From NCBI RefSeq assembly GCF_007655135.1, contig NC_045131.1:27946001-28010000 (forward strand): DNA of 64,000 nt. The letters are read 5' to 3'. The position numbers and the translations under genes were made by a program. Below the pieces are notes generated by a model. That model was given only the letters and a program-made list of their open reading frames with translations. It ran no database searches and was not told the DNA's origin. Shown here one piece after another: positions 1 through 11,815 of this stretch. The stretch's first letter is position 1, and every line of letters starts with the position of its first letter. Source of the stretch: Punica granatum (taxonomy: Eukaryota; Streptophyta; Magnoliopsida; Myrtales; Lythraceae).

Positions 1-1850
1 GGATATGAATAGTATGGATTGTGAAGGTGTGACCTTGATGCTATTCCTTAGCATATGAGTGGCATAACGAAGGGGTGATGAGGATGTCATCTCGTATGTC
101 TTGCAATACACGAACATTCATGTTATTCAATAATATATCTATTGCACAGAAGAGATCCTAGCACTTCTTCATACGTTAGTCACCTTCGGACCTCTCTATA
201 AATAGGATACCATCTCATTTACCACAAAAATCATCTAGCCAGAGAAACTCTTCTTAAATTTGAGTCTATCTCACGCAAGTAGTTGATGACTCTAGCATAG
301 AGTGCCAAATCGAATCGTAAATGCCCGGCTTGACTTACTTTGTTTGTTTCATAACCGGAAGTTTCGTTATTCAAAGTAGATGTTATAGAATGCCCTCAAA
401 AGTTCTTATAAGGAGGTTTTTTGATAGTTTCCAAAGAGTTTCCAAAGTGCATTTGATGTTCAACATCTCCATAGCCATAAGATAAGAAAATTCCAATTCC
501 AAAAATATGCATGATAAGAGATTTTATCCTGTCTTGTGCCCTTTTTTTTGGGATTTTCACATCACTCCACTTTATTATATTTTCTATTTTCTTCTTTTGG
601 ATCGGATATGATTCTCTCTCCTCTTCTTTTTTCCTTTTTTTTTTTTTTAAAGAAATGAGCCATAAGCGGGGAAACTAACTATGCTATATTGATTAGCGTG
701 GAACAAGGAAGCTCGTCGCAAAACGACACCGTAACGTGGGCCCCACGAGGCCACTTTATTGACCTCTTTCAATATTGGATTTATCGGAATTTCTCATTTT
801 TCAACCACGACAGACAAATGCACAGCTCTTCCTCAGAAGGAGGGCGTTGACGTGGGCGGGTGTTGACTTTTGGGGGTAAAGTAGGTTTGATTTTTAGAGG
901 GCAATTTTTTTTCCCTAAAAGAAATGGGGGCAATATTTATTATTTTCATTGGAGTTTTCTTTATTGAGTAGTTCATAAGTGGGTTAAGTAGGATTAGTTG
1001 ATGAATTTATGTCATAATTTAGGTTCTTATTGATTAATTAATTGAAATTGATCAAAGGAAGGTCACTGTCATTAATGGGGTGCAAGTGGGCTTCCATTGA
1101 CGCGTCCAATATTGGGTCGAATATCAGGAAAAAAGGAACCCGATGCCAGACGCGGGTTGAGAGATCGAATAAGACTTAACTGTAGCGTACATATATTTAT
1201 AAGCAATCGGATAAGGCTTAAGCGCATGAAATTTAATTAGAGGGTTCGGTGACTGTTCAATTTCTTCTGTCATGAGAGCTTATCCGTCTACGAGAAAGAA
1301 ATTGGGTGATTCTCACGGGAACTTATATAAGAAAACGCAGTAAAAGTCGAGTTCAGAGTGCTCACACTAGAAGTTTGGGTTAAGGTGGAAGAAGAAATCT
1401 TCGGTCCAAGTCTTGGAAACCCTCTTCCTCAATGCACGAGCTTGTGCCAAGGGCCAAATTAATGCTGAATTATTGTCAACATTCCAAGGACGAGGGTCAA
1501 CATTCAAAATGAACCCTCGACACTTAGGGCCAAGATAATATGTATATGTTTGTTTTCGCTGATTTGTCCTCACCATCAATAGAGGGACGGCCAATTGAAG
1601 AATTTCATGGCCGATTTTGCCTTTAACCACATGTTATTGAATATGGAAAAATGAAAAAAAAAATGGTGCGATCAAAGGCCCACATTCTCATTTGAAATTG
1701 AGATGTTCCGGATTTAATTTTCATATTGTGAGATTTTAAGAGTTATTTTATTTTCCCATCTCAATCTCACCACGAGCTCTCTTTGTAAAGCAGCCAGAGA
1801 AGATTAGGAGTCGCTAAGTTATTAGAAATCACTTGTCTCTCATCGCGGCT
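1..1850. other. Intergenic AT-rich DNA without a supported gene
   Basis: No reading frame here has a recognisable domain or homolog. Short T-runs near 541-550 and 636-650 are low complexity. A short open frame on the minus strand near 1,367-1,630 shows no family signature. I see no RNA gene. Confidence 0.6.
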
Positions 1851-2190
1851 CTATGGAGTTAATAAGAACCAACATATATGACTATTAGCAATTTGGCTTA
1901 AGCTTTTGGGCCGGTGTTGGATCGGGTTGTTACAAATGGTATCGGAGAAGTGTGCCAGCCGGACTGTGGTAAGAGTTACATCTTGAACCGCAAGAGCCAC
2001 CTCTACAATCTTACCTGCCTGATGAAGTGTCCTGGGTCTGGATAGGATTTCTTTAAGCAGCTTGACGAGGACGTCAAGTCTTTGAGTGTGGGATATTGTA
2101 ACACCTTAAATGGGAAGAAGGATTAGCGAGTAGTTAATAAGAACCAACCGATGAAATTACTAGCAACTTGGGCTTAAGCTTTTAGGTCGC
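1850..2190 (+). repeat. TRIM-like direct repeat with a primer-site-like motif
   Basis: A segment at about 1,857-1,915 (GTTAATAAGAACCAAC, then CTTAAGCTTTT) is repeated in the same orientation at about 2,131-2,185. Directly after the first copy is ATGGTATCGGAG (about 1,936), close to the TGGTATCAGAGC primer-binding site complementary to initiator methionine tRNA. Two short direct repeats around a primer site and no coding capacity fit a terminal-repeat retrotransposon in miniature. A second motif of the kind, CAGTATCAGAGC, lies near 2,320. Boundaries are approximate. Confidence 0.45.
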
Positions 2191-2525
2191 TAATTTGGCC
2201 CCTTGACAAGTTGCAAGGTCAATCTCGTAAATTGGATCGAGACATCCATATATGGATGTTCATTCACAACAATACAATTCACCTGATTGTCCATTCATTC
2301 TTCTGTTACAAACCCTAAGACAGTATCAGAGCATCGGATCTGAGACCCTTGCTCACCTTCCCTTCATCTCGGCTGATTGTATTTGTTCAGCCACGTCGAC
2401 CGGAACTACGTCGACTCCTGTCACCCCCTATATGCTTTTGTCGTCCAACAAAATATTCTAGAGTCGTAATAGTAGGGAAGAAATAAACTGACAGAAAGTG
2501 GACCTTATATAACGGGGAAGGTAAA

Positions 2526-2690
2526 TGAAAAATTAAATAAGAGATTTTGTATTGAGACAGAAAAAAGATATACATGGATAGTGGTCGCAAAAGACATTGA
2601 ATTGAAATGAAAAATTAAATAAGAGACCTTATAATGAGACGGAAAAAAAAGATACATATATAGTGATCGTAAAAGACATTGCACTTATGA
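2526..2690. repeat. Tandem duplication, about 82-bp unit, two copies
   Basis: Both copies begin ATGAAAAATTAAATAAGAGA and both contain AAAAGACATTG near their ends (about 2,526-2,607 and 2,608-2,690). They differ at scattered positions. No function is implied. Confidence 0.7.
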
Positions 2691-2822
2691 AGTCTCAATG
2701 TTATAAGTGGATAAATACACGAATCTCTTATAAAGAATTAAAATTTTCAATCAGTTCAAAGATCGATAAATTAAGAGTTGAGGGCTTTAAAAAAGTTACT
2801 TTCACATAAACGTGCTCCTACT

Positions 2823-2845
2823 TATATATATATATATATATATAT
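2823..2845. repeat. (TA)n microsatellite
   Basis: An uninterrupted run of alternating T and A lies in AT-rich DNA. Similar runs occur near 19,024-19,047, 22,881-22,902 and 24,005-24,020. Confidence 0.9.
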
Positions 2846-3171
2846 TTGATTTCTTATATAAATTTTACTGACATAATTTTTTAAAGACTATACTTTGTGT
2901 TAACAACATTTACAAATATTAAAATTTTAATCTCTTTGTATAACATTAAGTTGATCGAATCAATGGCTTGTGATAAATATATGTCATGGATTATGATTTT
3001 AAAAGATTTTTAACACCATATATCCCATAATTTGAAACTTTTCGCAAATATATCACATGGTTTAAAAATACGTAATATAACCCATGTTTTTTTTTTATAA
3101 GTGGTGTAATTTTCATTGAGCAAAAAATATGTACAAGAGTCCACTCATCCAACATACAAACTCGGATAATA

Positions 3172-3757
3172 CTATAATCCCAAACTTTGAGCTATAGAAG
3201 ATCTAGACAACTTAAACTGTACATATGGAATTGATAACAATTTCATCTTCAAAAGTTCGATGGCATGGAGCACTAAATCCGCTATGCTTGCTAATTTCTT
3301 CTCAAATATTCTCAAGTTCCTTTCATTCCATATCACGTAGATGTATATGGTCCAGATGAATCTCTGTGTAGTAGTATCAAGTGACCCGCTTTTCAAGTTT
3401 GAAACCCATTGAAGTTCAAGTTTCCAATTTGTTGGTCGTCCAACATGACCCCTTGGGTATAATAAACTGCACTAGATCCCCCGTGCAATCCTACATCCAA
3501 AGAATAGATGATCCTTAGTTTCCTCATAGTCACTGCAAAACTCACATTGAGGGTTAGCTTGTTAAGAATAGCTAACCAACTAATGAAAGAAGCCTTGGGG
3601 ATGTGGCCAGCAAACCACACCAATTTTCGTCATGTAACCTTTGAACCTTTGCTTCAGAGACTGTTCCATGCAATTGTTGTTCTATAGGCTCCAAATTTAT
3701 GCTGGGAGCCAAATAACATGGTCTGTGAATCCAGGGGAAATAGTGCTTGCCCAGCAC
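3172..3757 (-). pseudogene. LINE ORF2 C-terminal zinc-binding (zf-RVT) region
   Basis: Minus-strand frames give WFAGHIPKASFISWLAILNK (3,540-3,620) followed by a Cys-rich stretch around a CEFC-type motif in another frame. A segment with VIWNERNLRIFEKK at about 3,300-3,340 follows. This is the pattern of the zf-RVT domain and tail of plant LINE ORF2. At least one frame change lies between the pieces, so no continuous product is possible. Confidence 0.7.
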
Positions 3758-4449
3758 TTTATTTCCTGAGACTACAGATCAATGTTCCTTGGCCATTGCC
3801 AAATATCATTCTTGAGGACACAACTAACCGACTCATGACTTTTTATAGTAGGAAAGCATTGCAGACCACAAGTACAATATAGGGCTAAAGGTCCCACAAG
3901 TAACCAGCAGTTATGCTAGAAACTTGTAGTTGCCAATCCCTCCCAACATTCTTCAACAAAGGCCTAGCAAGAGATCTAAGTTGAAGGATCTTCCTCCAAT
4001 TCTAGGTACAATATCCGGGAACTTTTAACGTCCAAAAACATCTTCTCTCGATTAGGTATTGCTTCAGCCAAGCGACTCATAATAAACCTACATCAGTCAA
4101 AATAATCTATGCTCCTCAAAACACAAGCTTTATTCCATTCCTCTATATTTCATATGTGTAAGCGTCCTTCTCCTTTAGACAAACAAACTTCATTCCAACT
4201 CACCTTGTCCCTACCTTTGTGCTCATCTATACCCTTCCAGATAAAGGATCTGCATTTTTTAATGAACTAAATGAATAACATTTTTTGGCAAGATAAAATG
4301 AGCACAACAATAAGAAATCATACTAAACAGAACTGAATTCAGAAGTTGAATCCCCTGGCAAAAGAAATGTGTCTCACAGTTCAACTTTTTATCCTCTTCG
4401 TGATCCTTTCCACCAAACTCTCACAGTTCCTTACGGATAACTTCCCAAA

Positions 4450-5320
4450 AGTAAAAGGAAGGCCAAAATACATGACAAGTAAGTTACCCTTCTTAAATCC
4501 AGTGCAGTGCAGTAAATTCTCAATTTTTTAGTATTCCATGGCTCTACAATATAACTCAGTTTTGTCCTGATTAAGCTTCAAGCCAAACCACTTGTAGAGA
4601 CGCTTATAGTATCTACAATAGTCATCACTGAGCTTTCAGATCCATCGAAAAATATAAACATATCATCAGCAAAACAGAGATGAGTGAGTGAAATTGATTT
4701 GCATCTAGGATGATATCCCTTGAGCAACTACAAAGTCAAGAAGTCGAGAAAGAACCTCCATTCCAATCACAAAGAGATATTGTGACAAAGGATTTCCTTG
4801 CCTTACCCCTCCCTTTCCCGAAAAGTAACCTGCAATCAAGCCATTGACAGCCACAAAAAAGAAGGGGGGTAAGTGATGTATCCCTGAATCCAGCTTATAA
4901 ACTTGCTCAGAAATCCTATAGCATTGAAAGTCTTCAGTAAAAAATCCTAAATAATAGAATCAAAAGCCTTCATTAGGTCCACCTTTATGGGCCCTGTGAT
5001 AATTTCTTACCAACTCGTGCGCCAAGAGAACATTATCATTAAATCGTTTGCCTTTTATGAAAGCAAATTAATTCTTGCTTATTATCTCTGCAAGCATTTG
5101 TTTAATCCTATTTGCTAGGACTTTGGTAATGCATTTATAGAATATATTGCAATAAGAGATTAGCTTGAAATCCTTCATACGATTTGCCTTGGGCTTTTTG
5201 GGCAGTAGAGTAATTATAGCGACATTTGCCTCTCTTCTCATGCCCCTATCTAAAAATGATATTGCACAGTAACAAAAAAATCGATAGAAACAATATCCTA
5301 ACAAAATTTAAAGAAGAACA
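4450..5320 (-). pseudogene. LINE reverse transcriptase domain, broken
   Basis: The minus strand encodes NVAIITLLPKKPKANRMKDF followed by KLISYCNIFYKCITKVLANR (5,068-5,230), matching the fingers region of plant L1-type RT (ITLIPK, then RPISCCN, then KVLANR). The catalytic box FADD is at 4,662-4,673 in a separate frame. RNA-templated DNA synthesis would be the ancestral activity. The frames are interrupted repeatedly, so the domain is dead. Confidence 0.8.
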
Positions 5321-5788
5321 CGTAGTACCCATCAGGACTAGGGGCTTTATCAGCACCCATAGAAAACACACTTGCTTAATCTTTTCGTCAATGATAGCAG
5401 CAGTCAGAATGTGCTCCATAGAATGAGGCACCTTCTTCTCAGTAAGACATAAGATCTGCTCTGTGGTAACATTTGAGCTTGAGCTATGTCCCAAATGGAC
5501 TTTGTAGAAAGCAACAACTTCTTCTTTAAAGTCATTCATTCTCTCCAACTTCCGGTCATCAGCGTTACAAAAGCAGTTTGATGGTATTCCTGGAATTCTT
5601 ATCTTTGACTGCTGTGAAAGAACTTGGTATTGAATACCAAGTTTCAGCCAGTCGACTCTTGATTTTTGTCTAAAATAATTTTCCCAAGCCTTAACAACTA
5701 CCAAATATAATCGTCTGACCTCAAGCTCCCTCTGGATAGCGTCAACAGATTGAGTGCTTCCCATCGCCGACACTTGAATAGCCTCCAT
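5246..5788 (-). pseudogene. LINE ORF2 linker between endonuclease and RT
   Basis: A 180-codon minus-strand frame reads ENYFRQKSRVDWLKLG, then an acidic KEEVVAFYKVHLG segment. Both are typical of the spacer between the endonuclease and RT of plant LINEs. The last part is read out of frame relative to the RT segment that it overlaps at 5,246-5,304. Confidence 0.7.
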
Positions 5789-5949
5789 CTGAGTTTCGAA
5801 GGAAAATACTCTTTGTTAAACATCCCTAAGAGTTTTCTTGTTAAATACCTTCAATTTCCCTTTCAGAATCCCGAGCTTCTGATAAAGCATCTTGACAAGG
5901 TCCCCTTACAGGTAGACCCTTCAAATCTCTCTCACAATATCTAGAAAAC

Positions 5950-6660
5950 TAGGTTGTTCTTTCCAGAATTTATAAAACTTAAAAGGCTTGGACCCTGAGT
6001 TCTCCATATCTCCAAGTCTCAAGAGACTAGGACTGTGATCTGAGATAGTAGGGGCAAGAACCTCCACTATTATAACTGAATGATCATGCAACTAGTTCTC
6101 ATTAACAAGAACTTTATCGAGCTTCCTTGCTTGGAACTCCTCTATTCTTTTGTTACTCCAAGTGTAATGGTAGCCTGTATATAGATGATTTGTTAAACTT
6201 AGATTTGTTAGGCACCGATCCAAATCCTTCATGCTTTGGTCTAGCTCTACGATCTTACTTTTAGTCTTCACCTCACTAGGCTCCCTCACCGCATTGAAGT
6301 CCCCTAGTAAAGCCCATCCACAAGTTATAGAACTAGCCAAAGAACATAGATCATTCCACAATACCTTATGTTCTTTCATATTATTCAAGCCATATATGAA
6401 TGTTAGACATACTCTACCTTTTCCCTAAGGGAGATCCAATCCACAATGTATGAATGGGGATGTCTTGTTGAGAAGCGAGGTTGTAAATCCTTCACGAGAT
6501 AATGGCCATTGCAAGTTTTTCCACTTGGCTGAGATCCCACCTGCATTGCTTTCCTTTACTCGAGTCTCCAACAAACGTACCATGTCTACTCTTTGGTCCT
6601 TTATTAGTTTAGGACCATCCTTTGTTTTACGTGGTCATTAAGCCCCCTGATTTTCCAAGC
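5950..6660 (-). pseudogene. LINE endonuclease (EEP/AP-type) domain, broken
   Basis: The minus-strand frame 6,092-6,388 contains CGWALLGDFNAVREPSE and, 50 residues later, YTGYHYTWSNKR. These match the GDFN and the TW(S/T)N signatures of the endonuclease-exonuclease-phosphatase domain that nicks target DNA for LINE integration. Upstream parts (6,400-6,660) lie in other frames. It is not functional. Confidence 0.8.
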
Positions 6661-6699
6661 AACAATATTCATCTAGGGGAATTAGAGGCGAAGCCCCCT

Positions 6700-7060
6700 T
6701 TTCCTTTCTTCTTTGCCTTTGACTGCCTTCTACATTGTACATTTAGAATAGCTTGATGAACACCTAAAACAACATGCTTGGGCTTTCTCAGGCTAACCCG
6801 ATGTGCCTCGATAATATCAGCCTCTTAATCCGAGCTCTCCTTAGAATTAATACTTTGATTTTCATCCCTTGTGGTACCATTATCCTCTACTGCTTCACTA
6901 GCCTTCTCAACCTTTTCTTTAACCTTCTCAGCACCATCGGGAGCAATAGAAGTCACCTCTTCTCGAGCTTTGGTTAGCTCTTCTCCTGTTTCATTTTTGC
7001 CCCCTTCGATGTTCAGCATTTTTCCAGTACTTTTGCAACCTCCTGAACACCATGATCAAT
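6700..7060 (-). pseudogene. LINE 5' part, possible ORF1 C-terminal tail
   Basis: The minus-strand frame 6,825-7,019 is highly charged (TKAREEVTSIAPDGAEKVKEK, then KASEAVEDNG). It lies directly upstream of the endonuclease in the order expected for ORF1. It has no domain that I can identify, so the assignment rests on position only. Confidence 0.35.
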
Positions 7061-7504
7061 TTGCTCATCCACTAGATCTTCCTTAGTATTAGCTGGGTCC
7101 TTTGCTTCTCACCGCTCATATTTGTTGTCGGAGAGGCCATAGCGGCGCCGGAACCCTCGATGGAGGCCGGGGGAGGAAGATATTTCCGGGAACTAATGGC
7201 AAAGAAAAGAAGAAGGGACATGTGGACAGTAGGCTCGCAATGCATGTTAGCTCACCAACAAGAGCATTTTCTATCTCTAGAAATTGGAGAGAGATTGGGC
7301 TGGACCTAGGTAGACACTATATAAAGCCCATAATTTGTATGTTGTTCCAAATTTATCACGCCGTTGCTATTTCCATAAAAAAATCGACGGAAAAGCTGAC
7401 GTGGGCGGTTAAGAGGTAATGAGGTCATGTCATTTGTGAACTACCCAACAAAATGATGACACATGTCCCCTTGGGCCCACTCTCTATTTAAAAATACCCC
7501 AAAA

Positions 7505-7660
7505 TAGGTTTTATATTTTTTTGAAATCTATCAAATAGTTTTAAGTTTTTCTCAAATATATCCTATAGTTTTAAGTTTTTTTCTCAAATCTGTCTCATGG
7601 TTTTACGTTTTTCTCAAAACGATTTCATGGTTTTAAATTTTTTCTTAAATCTATCTCATA
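7505..7660. repeat. Diverged tandem repeats, about 33-bp unit
   Basis: Four to five units share TTTTTCTCAAAT, then CATGGTTTTAAG with variations. They sit in the centre of the inverted-repeat element, and similar units occur inverted in its right arm. Confidence 0.65.
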
Positions 7661-8073
7661 GCCACAATGGCAAGGATGGACCACAATATTTACTGTTACA
7701 AATAAAACCTAGCCACATCAACCACTCCATCAATAATTGATGGAAAATGTCACGTCGGAATATATTTGGAACAACATACAAATCATGGCCTTTTTATGTA
7801 ATTTTTAAACCATGAGATAAATTTGAAAAAAAATATAAAACCATGAAATATATATGGTGTTAAAATCCTTTTTTAAATAATGATAATATTTAATAGGGGC
7901 ATTAATTATATGTGTAGTTAGTTTCTAATATATGTTTATTTATGAATTGACTATTTTAGCTTTATTAAATATAACCTTATTATATGGTTAATGCAGTTTT
8001 TTTTTGGGAGAATTAGAAAGATTAACTGGGTGCATTAAAGGATTTTTTGGGGTGAATTAACTCATTTTACTAT

Positions 8074-8074
<1 letters not shown>

Positions 8075-8110
<36 letters not shown>
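8075..8110. repeat. (TAGA)n microsatellite
   Basis: Nine uninterrupted TAGA units lie about 360 bp beyond the stop of the first DUF594 exon. A tract like this is likely to vary in length. Confidence 0.95.
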
Positions 8111-8111
<1 letters not shown>

Positions 8112-8469
8112 TTGCTTTTACAGCCATCCTGTCTACACTTGGTACTTGAGTTCTTCTTGTGTTCATTTGAATATACATTTGCGATCACGAGCTGCGTGTG
8201 CCAGCTTTCGTGAACTTCAACTAAAGTTCACCTTTCTGGACGAGTGAAAGGCAGACCGCCCGCTCTCAAAGTAGTACATATAATAAGATATTAAAATGTA
8301 CATGTCACCAAAGGGAGGAAAAAGTTTACAATCAATAAATCAATCAATCCCGCTTTTATTTGCAATGTTATAGCATTATTACGAAATTACAAATCATTAA
8401 AATATATATTTAAATTTATTTTATTTGCTGAATACATACAAACATATATCAATAAAAAGAGCGTTGAGT

Positions 8470-9428
8470 TCACACAATAAAAAATGAATCATAATAATCA
8501 TAATATTCCGATGGTTCAAATCGCTCTCCGATGCCCAAATGAGCCAGCAACATCCAGACCAAAGATAGAAGCTCCCCGCCTTTACTCAGCGCCTGGGCAT
8601 GAGCAGCCGCTCTGCAATGGATCGCTGCATACGACATCATTTCCACCCAAACCCGACTCATTATCCTCCACCTGTCCTCCCTCACCAGCTTCTTCAGCTC
8701 TCTGGCCAACTGCTGCGCATCCCACAGCGCAGATACGGCCTTATTCTCATATACCTCCACTAGTGGAGAATCCTCGAGTAATCTTTTGCTTTCCCGTTCA
8801 ACTTCTGTCGGGTCTTTATCGATCACTGTTAGGTAACTTTCGTAGGGTCTTTGGCTTTCCCGTTCCCCTTTTGGCGGTCGCCCTTTCTTGGCGTCTGCCA
8901 CGGTTTCGTCGAACATTCTCGAGAAATTTCCCCTTACAGCAGACGTCATGGTAGGCTGCATCAACATAAGGTACAGCATGTAATCCGACAGGGCCTTGCT
9001 AAATTCGCGCTGCTTGTTGAGTCCAGCGGATGCGGAGCTGCTGCTGCTGCTTCCATCATTAGAAGAATCCGTATTATAGAAGAGCTCGGTGGCGACATGC
9101 CACGCAAGCAGAGACTTGCCAAACTCAAAATTCTGGACATAAGGTTTTAGTTTACTGCTGCAATCTTCTGATTCACGATCAAGGACCCAACAACCTCTAG
9201 CGTCAGATATGATCCTGATTTGCTCTGGCTGGTGTACAAACGAGGATTTCCGTTTCAGCTCGCTGAATATGAAATCCCACAACTCCTTGTCAAAGGGGTT
9301 CTCCGAAGCATATGCCATTTTATCAAGGATATGTCCTAGACCCAGGCACTGAATGCATTTCCCAATAAAAATCCAGCAATCGAATTTAACCTTCGGGAAA
9401 CAAAAGAGAAGCCGGCGGGGAAGGGGAA
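8470..9428 (-). CDS. DUF594 exon 2 of DUF4220/DUF594 membrane protein gene 1
   Basis: This exon encodes the C-terminal 319 residues of the gene whose first exon is at 14,761-16,063. The acceptor is TGCATGCAG, with the first exonic base at 9,428; joining it to exon 1 (phase 1) gives an in-frame VPLPRRLLF. Family signatures are WHVATELFYNTD, LSDYMLYLMLMQPTMTS and the terminal DUF594 block VWVEMMSYAA, CRAAAHAQALSKGGELLSLVW, LLAHLG. A serine-rich insert (GSSSSSSASA) lies before LNKQREFSKALSDY. The C-terminus is YDYYDSFFIV. The function of DUF594 is unknown; the family is plant-specific. No stops interrupt the exon. A separate gene starting at an internal ATG is possible if the long intron is not spliced. 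Confidence 0.8.
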
Positions 9429-9514
9429 CTGCATGCACCACCAAATCAATCAAAACACGGTTTACTATAACATTAGTTTTCTCATGACAAGATTAAATTA
9501 TATATCAAAAGAGG

Positions 9515-9652
9515 GTATAACGTAGTGACGCATGCCCTTACCTTGTAATCAAGAAGTTTTCGGTTCGTTACTAAGTGGGATGTGTCCCTTTATTATTAAC
9601 TATTACGATTTTTATTTTATTGTACTAGGCACACCGATCTCCTTATAACCAA
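9515..9652 (+). mobile_element. tRNA-derived SINE-like repeat, copy A
   Basis: The head reads TAGTGACGCATGCCCTTACC, then a box-B-like CGGTTCGTTAC. The body reads GTGTCCCTTTATTA and the tail CTCCTTATAACC. The same series occurs at 20,072, 23,231, 25,650 and 25,779. It lies inside the long intron, 86 bp upstream of exon 2. Confidence 0.6.
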
Positions 9653-9850
9653 TATATATATGAATATGCCCACCCAACTCAGGGCGGTGGTGGGCAGGCG
9701 ACAGAGCCACAACCGCCCCTCTCCCTCTCATTCAATCGATCAAAGATTGATCAGCTTCTTTCTTCCTTTCTCTCCCATCTAGACGATAAAAGTATTTTTT
9801 TTCTTATTTGCTTTATAATTAAACAAGAAAAGTATATGCCATAGAATCTA

Positions 9851-9890
9851 CTAGCAAAGGGCCCGTGCGATGCCACGTGTCTCCAAAAAG
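9851..9890 (-). other. Helitron-like terminus (reverse orientation)
   Basis: CTAG at 9,851-9,854 is followed by a GC-rich imperfect hairpin (CCCGTG, then CACG). Helitron 3' ends carry a hairpin just before a terminal CTRR. AT-rich DNA follows. This is weak evidence by itself. Confidence 0.3.
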
Positions 9891-11424
9891 ATCTCAATCA
9901 ACAATATCTTCGGTATGATAAATGATATTAGTAATATTAGAAAGTTTAGTAAACATATAGACGTGGAGGGAGGGAAAAAATGAGAAATTTAATTAGATAA
10001 CAAATGCAAAAATTTATATGAAATATGAAATATAAAGATATAATTAATTTTATAAAAATTAAAATATTAATCCATGCTTTATATTTCTCTGCATTAAGTA
10101 TCTCATATTTTTGTATATGTTACTATTATAGATTGTTCTCACTGCAATATATTTTATTTGATCCCGATACCTTTTTTACACATGACATCATGCAAGAATG
10201 CAATCAAATATTATGAGAATTCTTTATTTTTGTGTAAAAGTACGAGGATGCTTTAATTTAGTAATGAAAAGCAAAAAATATATGCAGTGCATTATAGAGT
10301 TTGAAAATATGCACCATATTATAATATTACAACAAAACTATAAAAACGGAATATTATAATAATTATTATTTTTATTATATACAAATTAAATTAAATACTC
10401 ATCATTGAGAACCACGTTAATTTTAAGCGATCTTCGAAATTCATTTAGAGCATCTCGGGACCACGACTAATCCAAGCAAGGATTGCAATAGGCTAGGCTG
10501 GAGTAGCTTTGCATTTTACCGAAAATTGGTGGTGACTTAAAATAAAAATTTTATATTTGGTAGTAAATTATTAAATATCAATATATAGATATATATTAAG
10601 CCTTGAATGAGATTATAAGCTAATACCAAAAAAAAAAACTTTATTAGCTTGACATGTGTCCATTCAAATAAGAGTTTTAGTTTTATTTACTAGGGTAAAG
10701 TGGCTGCGTGTTACCACTGAGTAAAAGCTTTTCCGATAAATAATTTTAAGATTATAATTTATACTATACTCGATATAACACATAATCTGTACATATAATA
10801 ACATTCATAATTATTAAAAGAATTTTAGATTTCTTATATGGCATAGTGATTAATTTATGTTAAACGATGTGGAAGATCATCTCTTTATAATTTGTTTAAT
10901 TTTTATTTTTAATAGTTATAGAGCTATGTTTTATTTTATTAGGTCTTTTTCTCGATCAATATTTATTAGGATATTGAAATATATATGAAAAGAATTTATC
11001 TTTTATTTTTAGTGAGAAGAAACCATTATGATATATCTGGATTTATTATATAACCAGGATGCACTCTGAAAAATATATAGTACTCAAGATTACCTTCGAA
11101 CATATATTACTATAATAAAAGTATTAAATGAATTGTGAAAAAAGCTTCACCATATTTAAAAGAAAAACCCTATTAACTCTCATAAAATCACATATAAATT
11201 AGTCTTTGTTTTTGTCAAAAAATTATTTTTATTTTTCTTTAAAGGTTTTTTTTATATTACCACGCATGGCACTTGTATAGTCTCCTCTATACCTATGAAA
11301 AGGAGAGAAAATACTTCAAGACCATTTATGAATAAGTAAAAAGAAGCAAAAACAATGATAAAAAAAATCTACATACATCCTAAATTATGCAATATTAATA
11401 CTCCCTATCGAGCACGTTGTACTA

Positions 11425-11815
11425 ATATGTGGCTGAATTATAATATGTCATGTGAACTTGTGGGGTGTTCATGAGAGTCGTGGGAATAGTGGGCCGAAAA
11501 TCGGACTCCCTTCGTTATTTAAAAAAAAGAAAAAAAAAAAGAAGAAGAAGCGTGTGGTTGAATCATAATTGTCCCATAAACTTGTTGGGTATTCATGAGA
11601 GTCGTGGGAAATAATCAGTTGAAATTTGGATGCCTCTCATTATTAAAAGAAAAAAAAACACATAAATATTCGACTGAAGCTCGGACATCCTTCATTATTA
11701 AGAAAAAAAGAAGCATCTGGTGGGATTAAAATGATTCAGTGAACTTATAATGTATTCGCGAGAATCGTGAAAATTAGTTGATCGAAACTCGGATACCTTT
11801 CGTTATTAATACATA
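11425..11815. repeat. Diverged tandem repeats of about 100-115 bp with A-rich ends
   Basis: Three fuller copies and one partial copy share GAACTTGTGGGGT/GTATTCATGAGAGTCGTGGGAA, a GAAACTCGGA-like block, CCTTCGTTATTA and an A-rich tract. They lie inside the intron of gene 1. Confidence 0.65.

Larger units (their letters stand above)
3087..7318 (-). mobile_element. Decayed L1-type LINE, nested in an inverted-repeat element
   Basis: Read on the minus strand, recognisable non-LTR retrotransposon pieces occur in the expected order: an ORF1-like charged region, AP-type endonuclease, reverse transcriptase, then the zinc-binding C-terminal region. A 10-base T run at 3,087-3,096 is the poly(A) tail read in reverse. 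ATATAACCCAT at 3,076-3,085 and ATATAAAGCCCAT at 7,319-7,331 flank it as an imperfect target duplication. At about 4.2 kb it is shorter than plant L1 elements of around 6 kb, so it is probably truncated at its 5' end. Frameshifts and stops throughout make it inactive. Confidence 0.75.
3001..7873. mobile_element. Inverted-repeat (foldback/MITE-like) element split by a LINE
   Basis: Sequence at 3,001-3,070 matches the reverse complement of about 7,800-7,873 (shared core TTTTAACACCATATAT and ATGGTTTAAAAAT). The arm continues beyond the LINE: 7,327-7,420 matches the reverse complement of about 7,690-7,797 (shared TTTGTATGTTGTTCCAAAT). Removing the LINE leaves an element of roughly 640 bp with long imperfect arms around a centre of about 33-bp repeats (7,505-7,660). 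I see no transposase, so it is non-autonomous. Confidence 0.6.

Noticed and set aside
8484..9150. Plus-strand frames antisense to the DUF594 exon
   Set aside because: They are shadows of a conserved minus-strand coding sequence.
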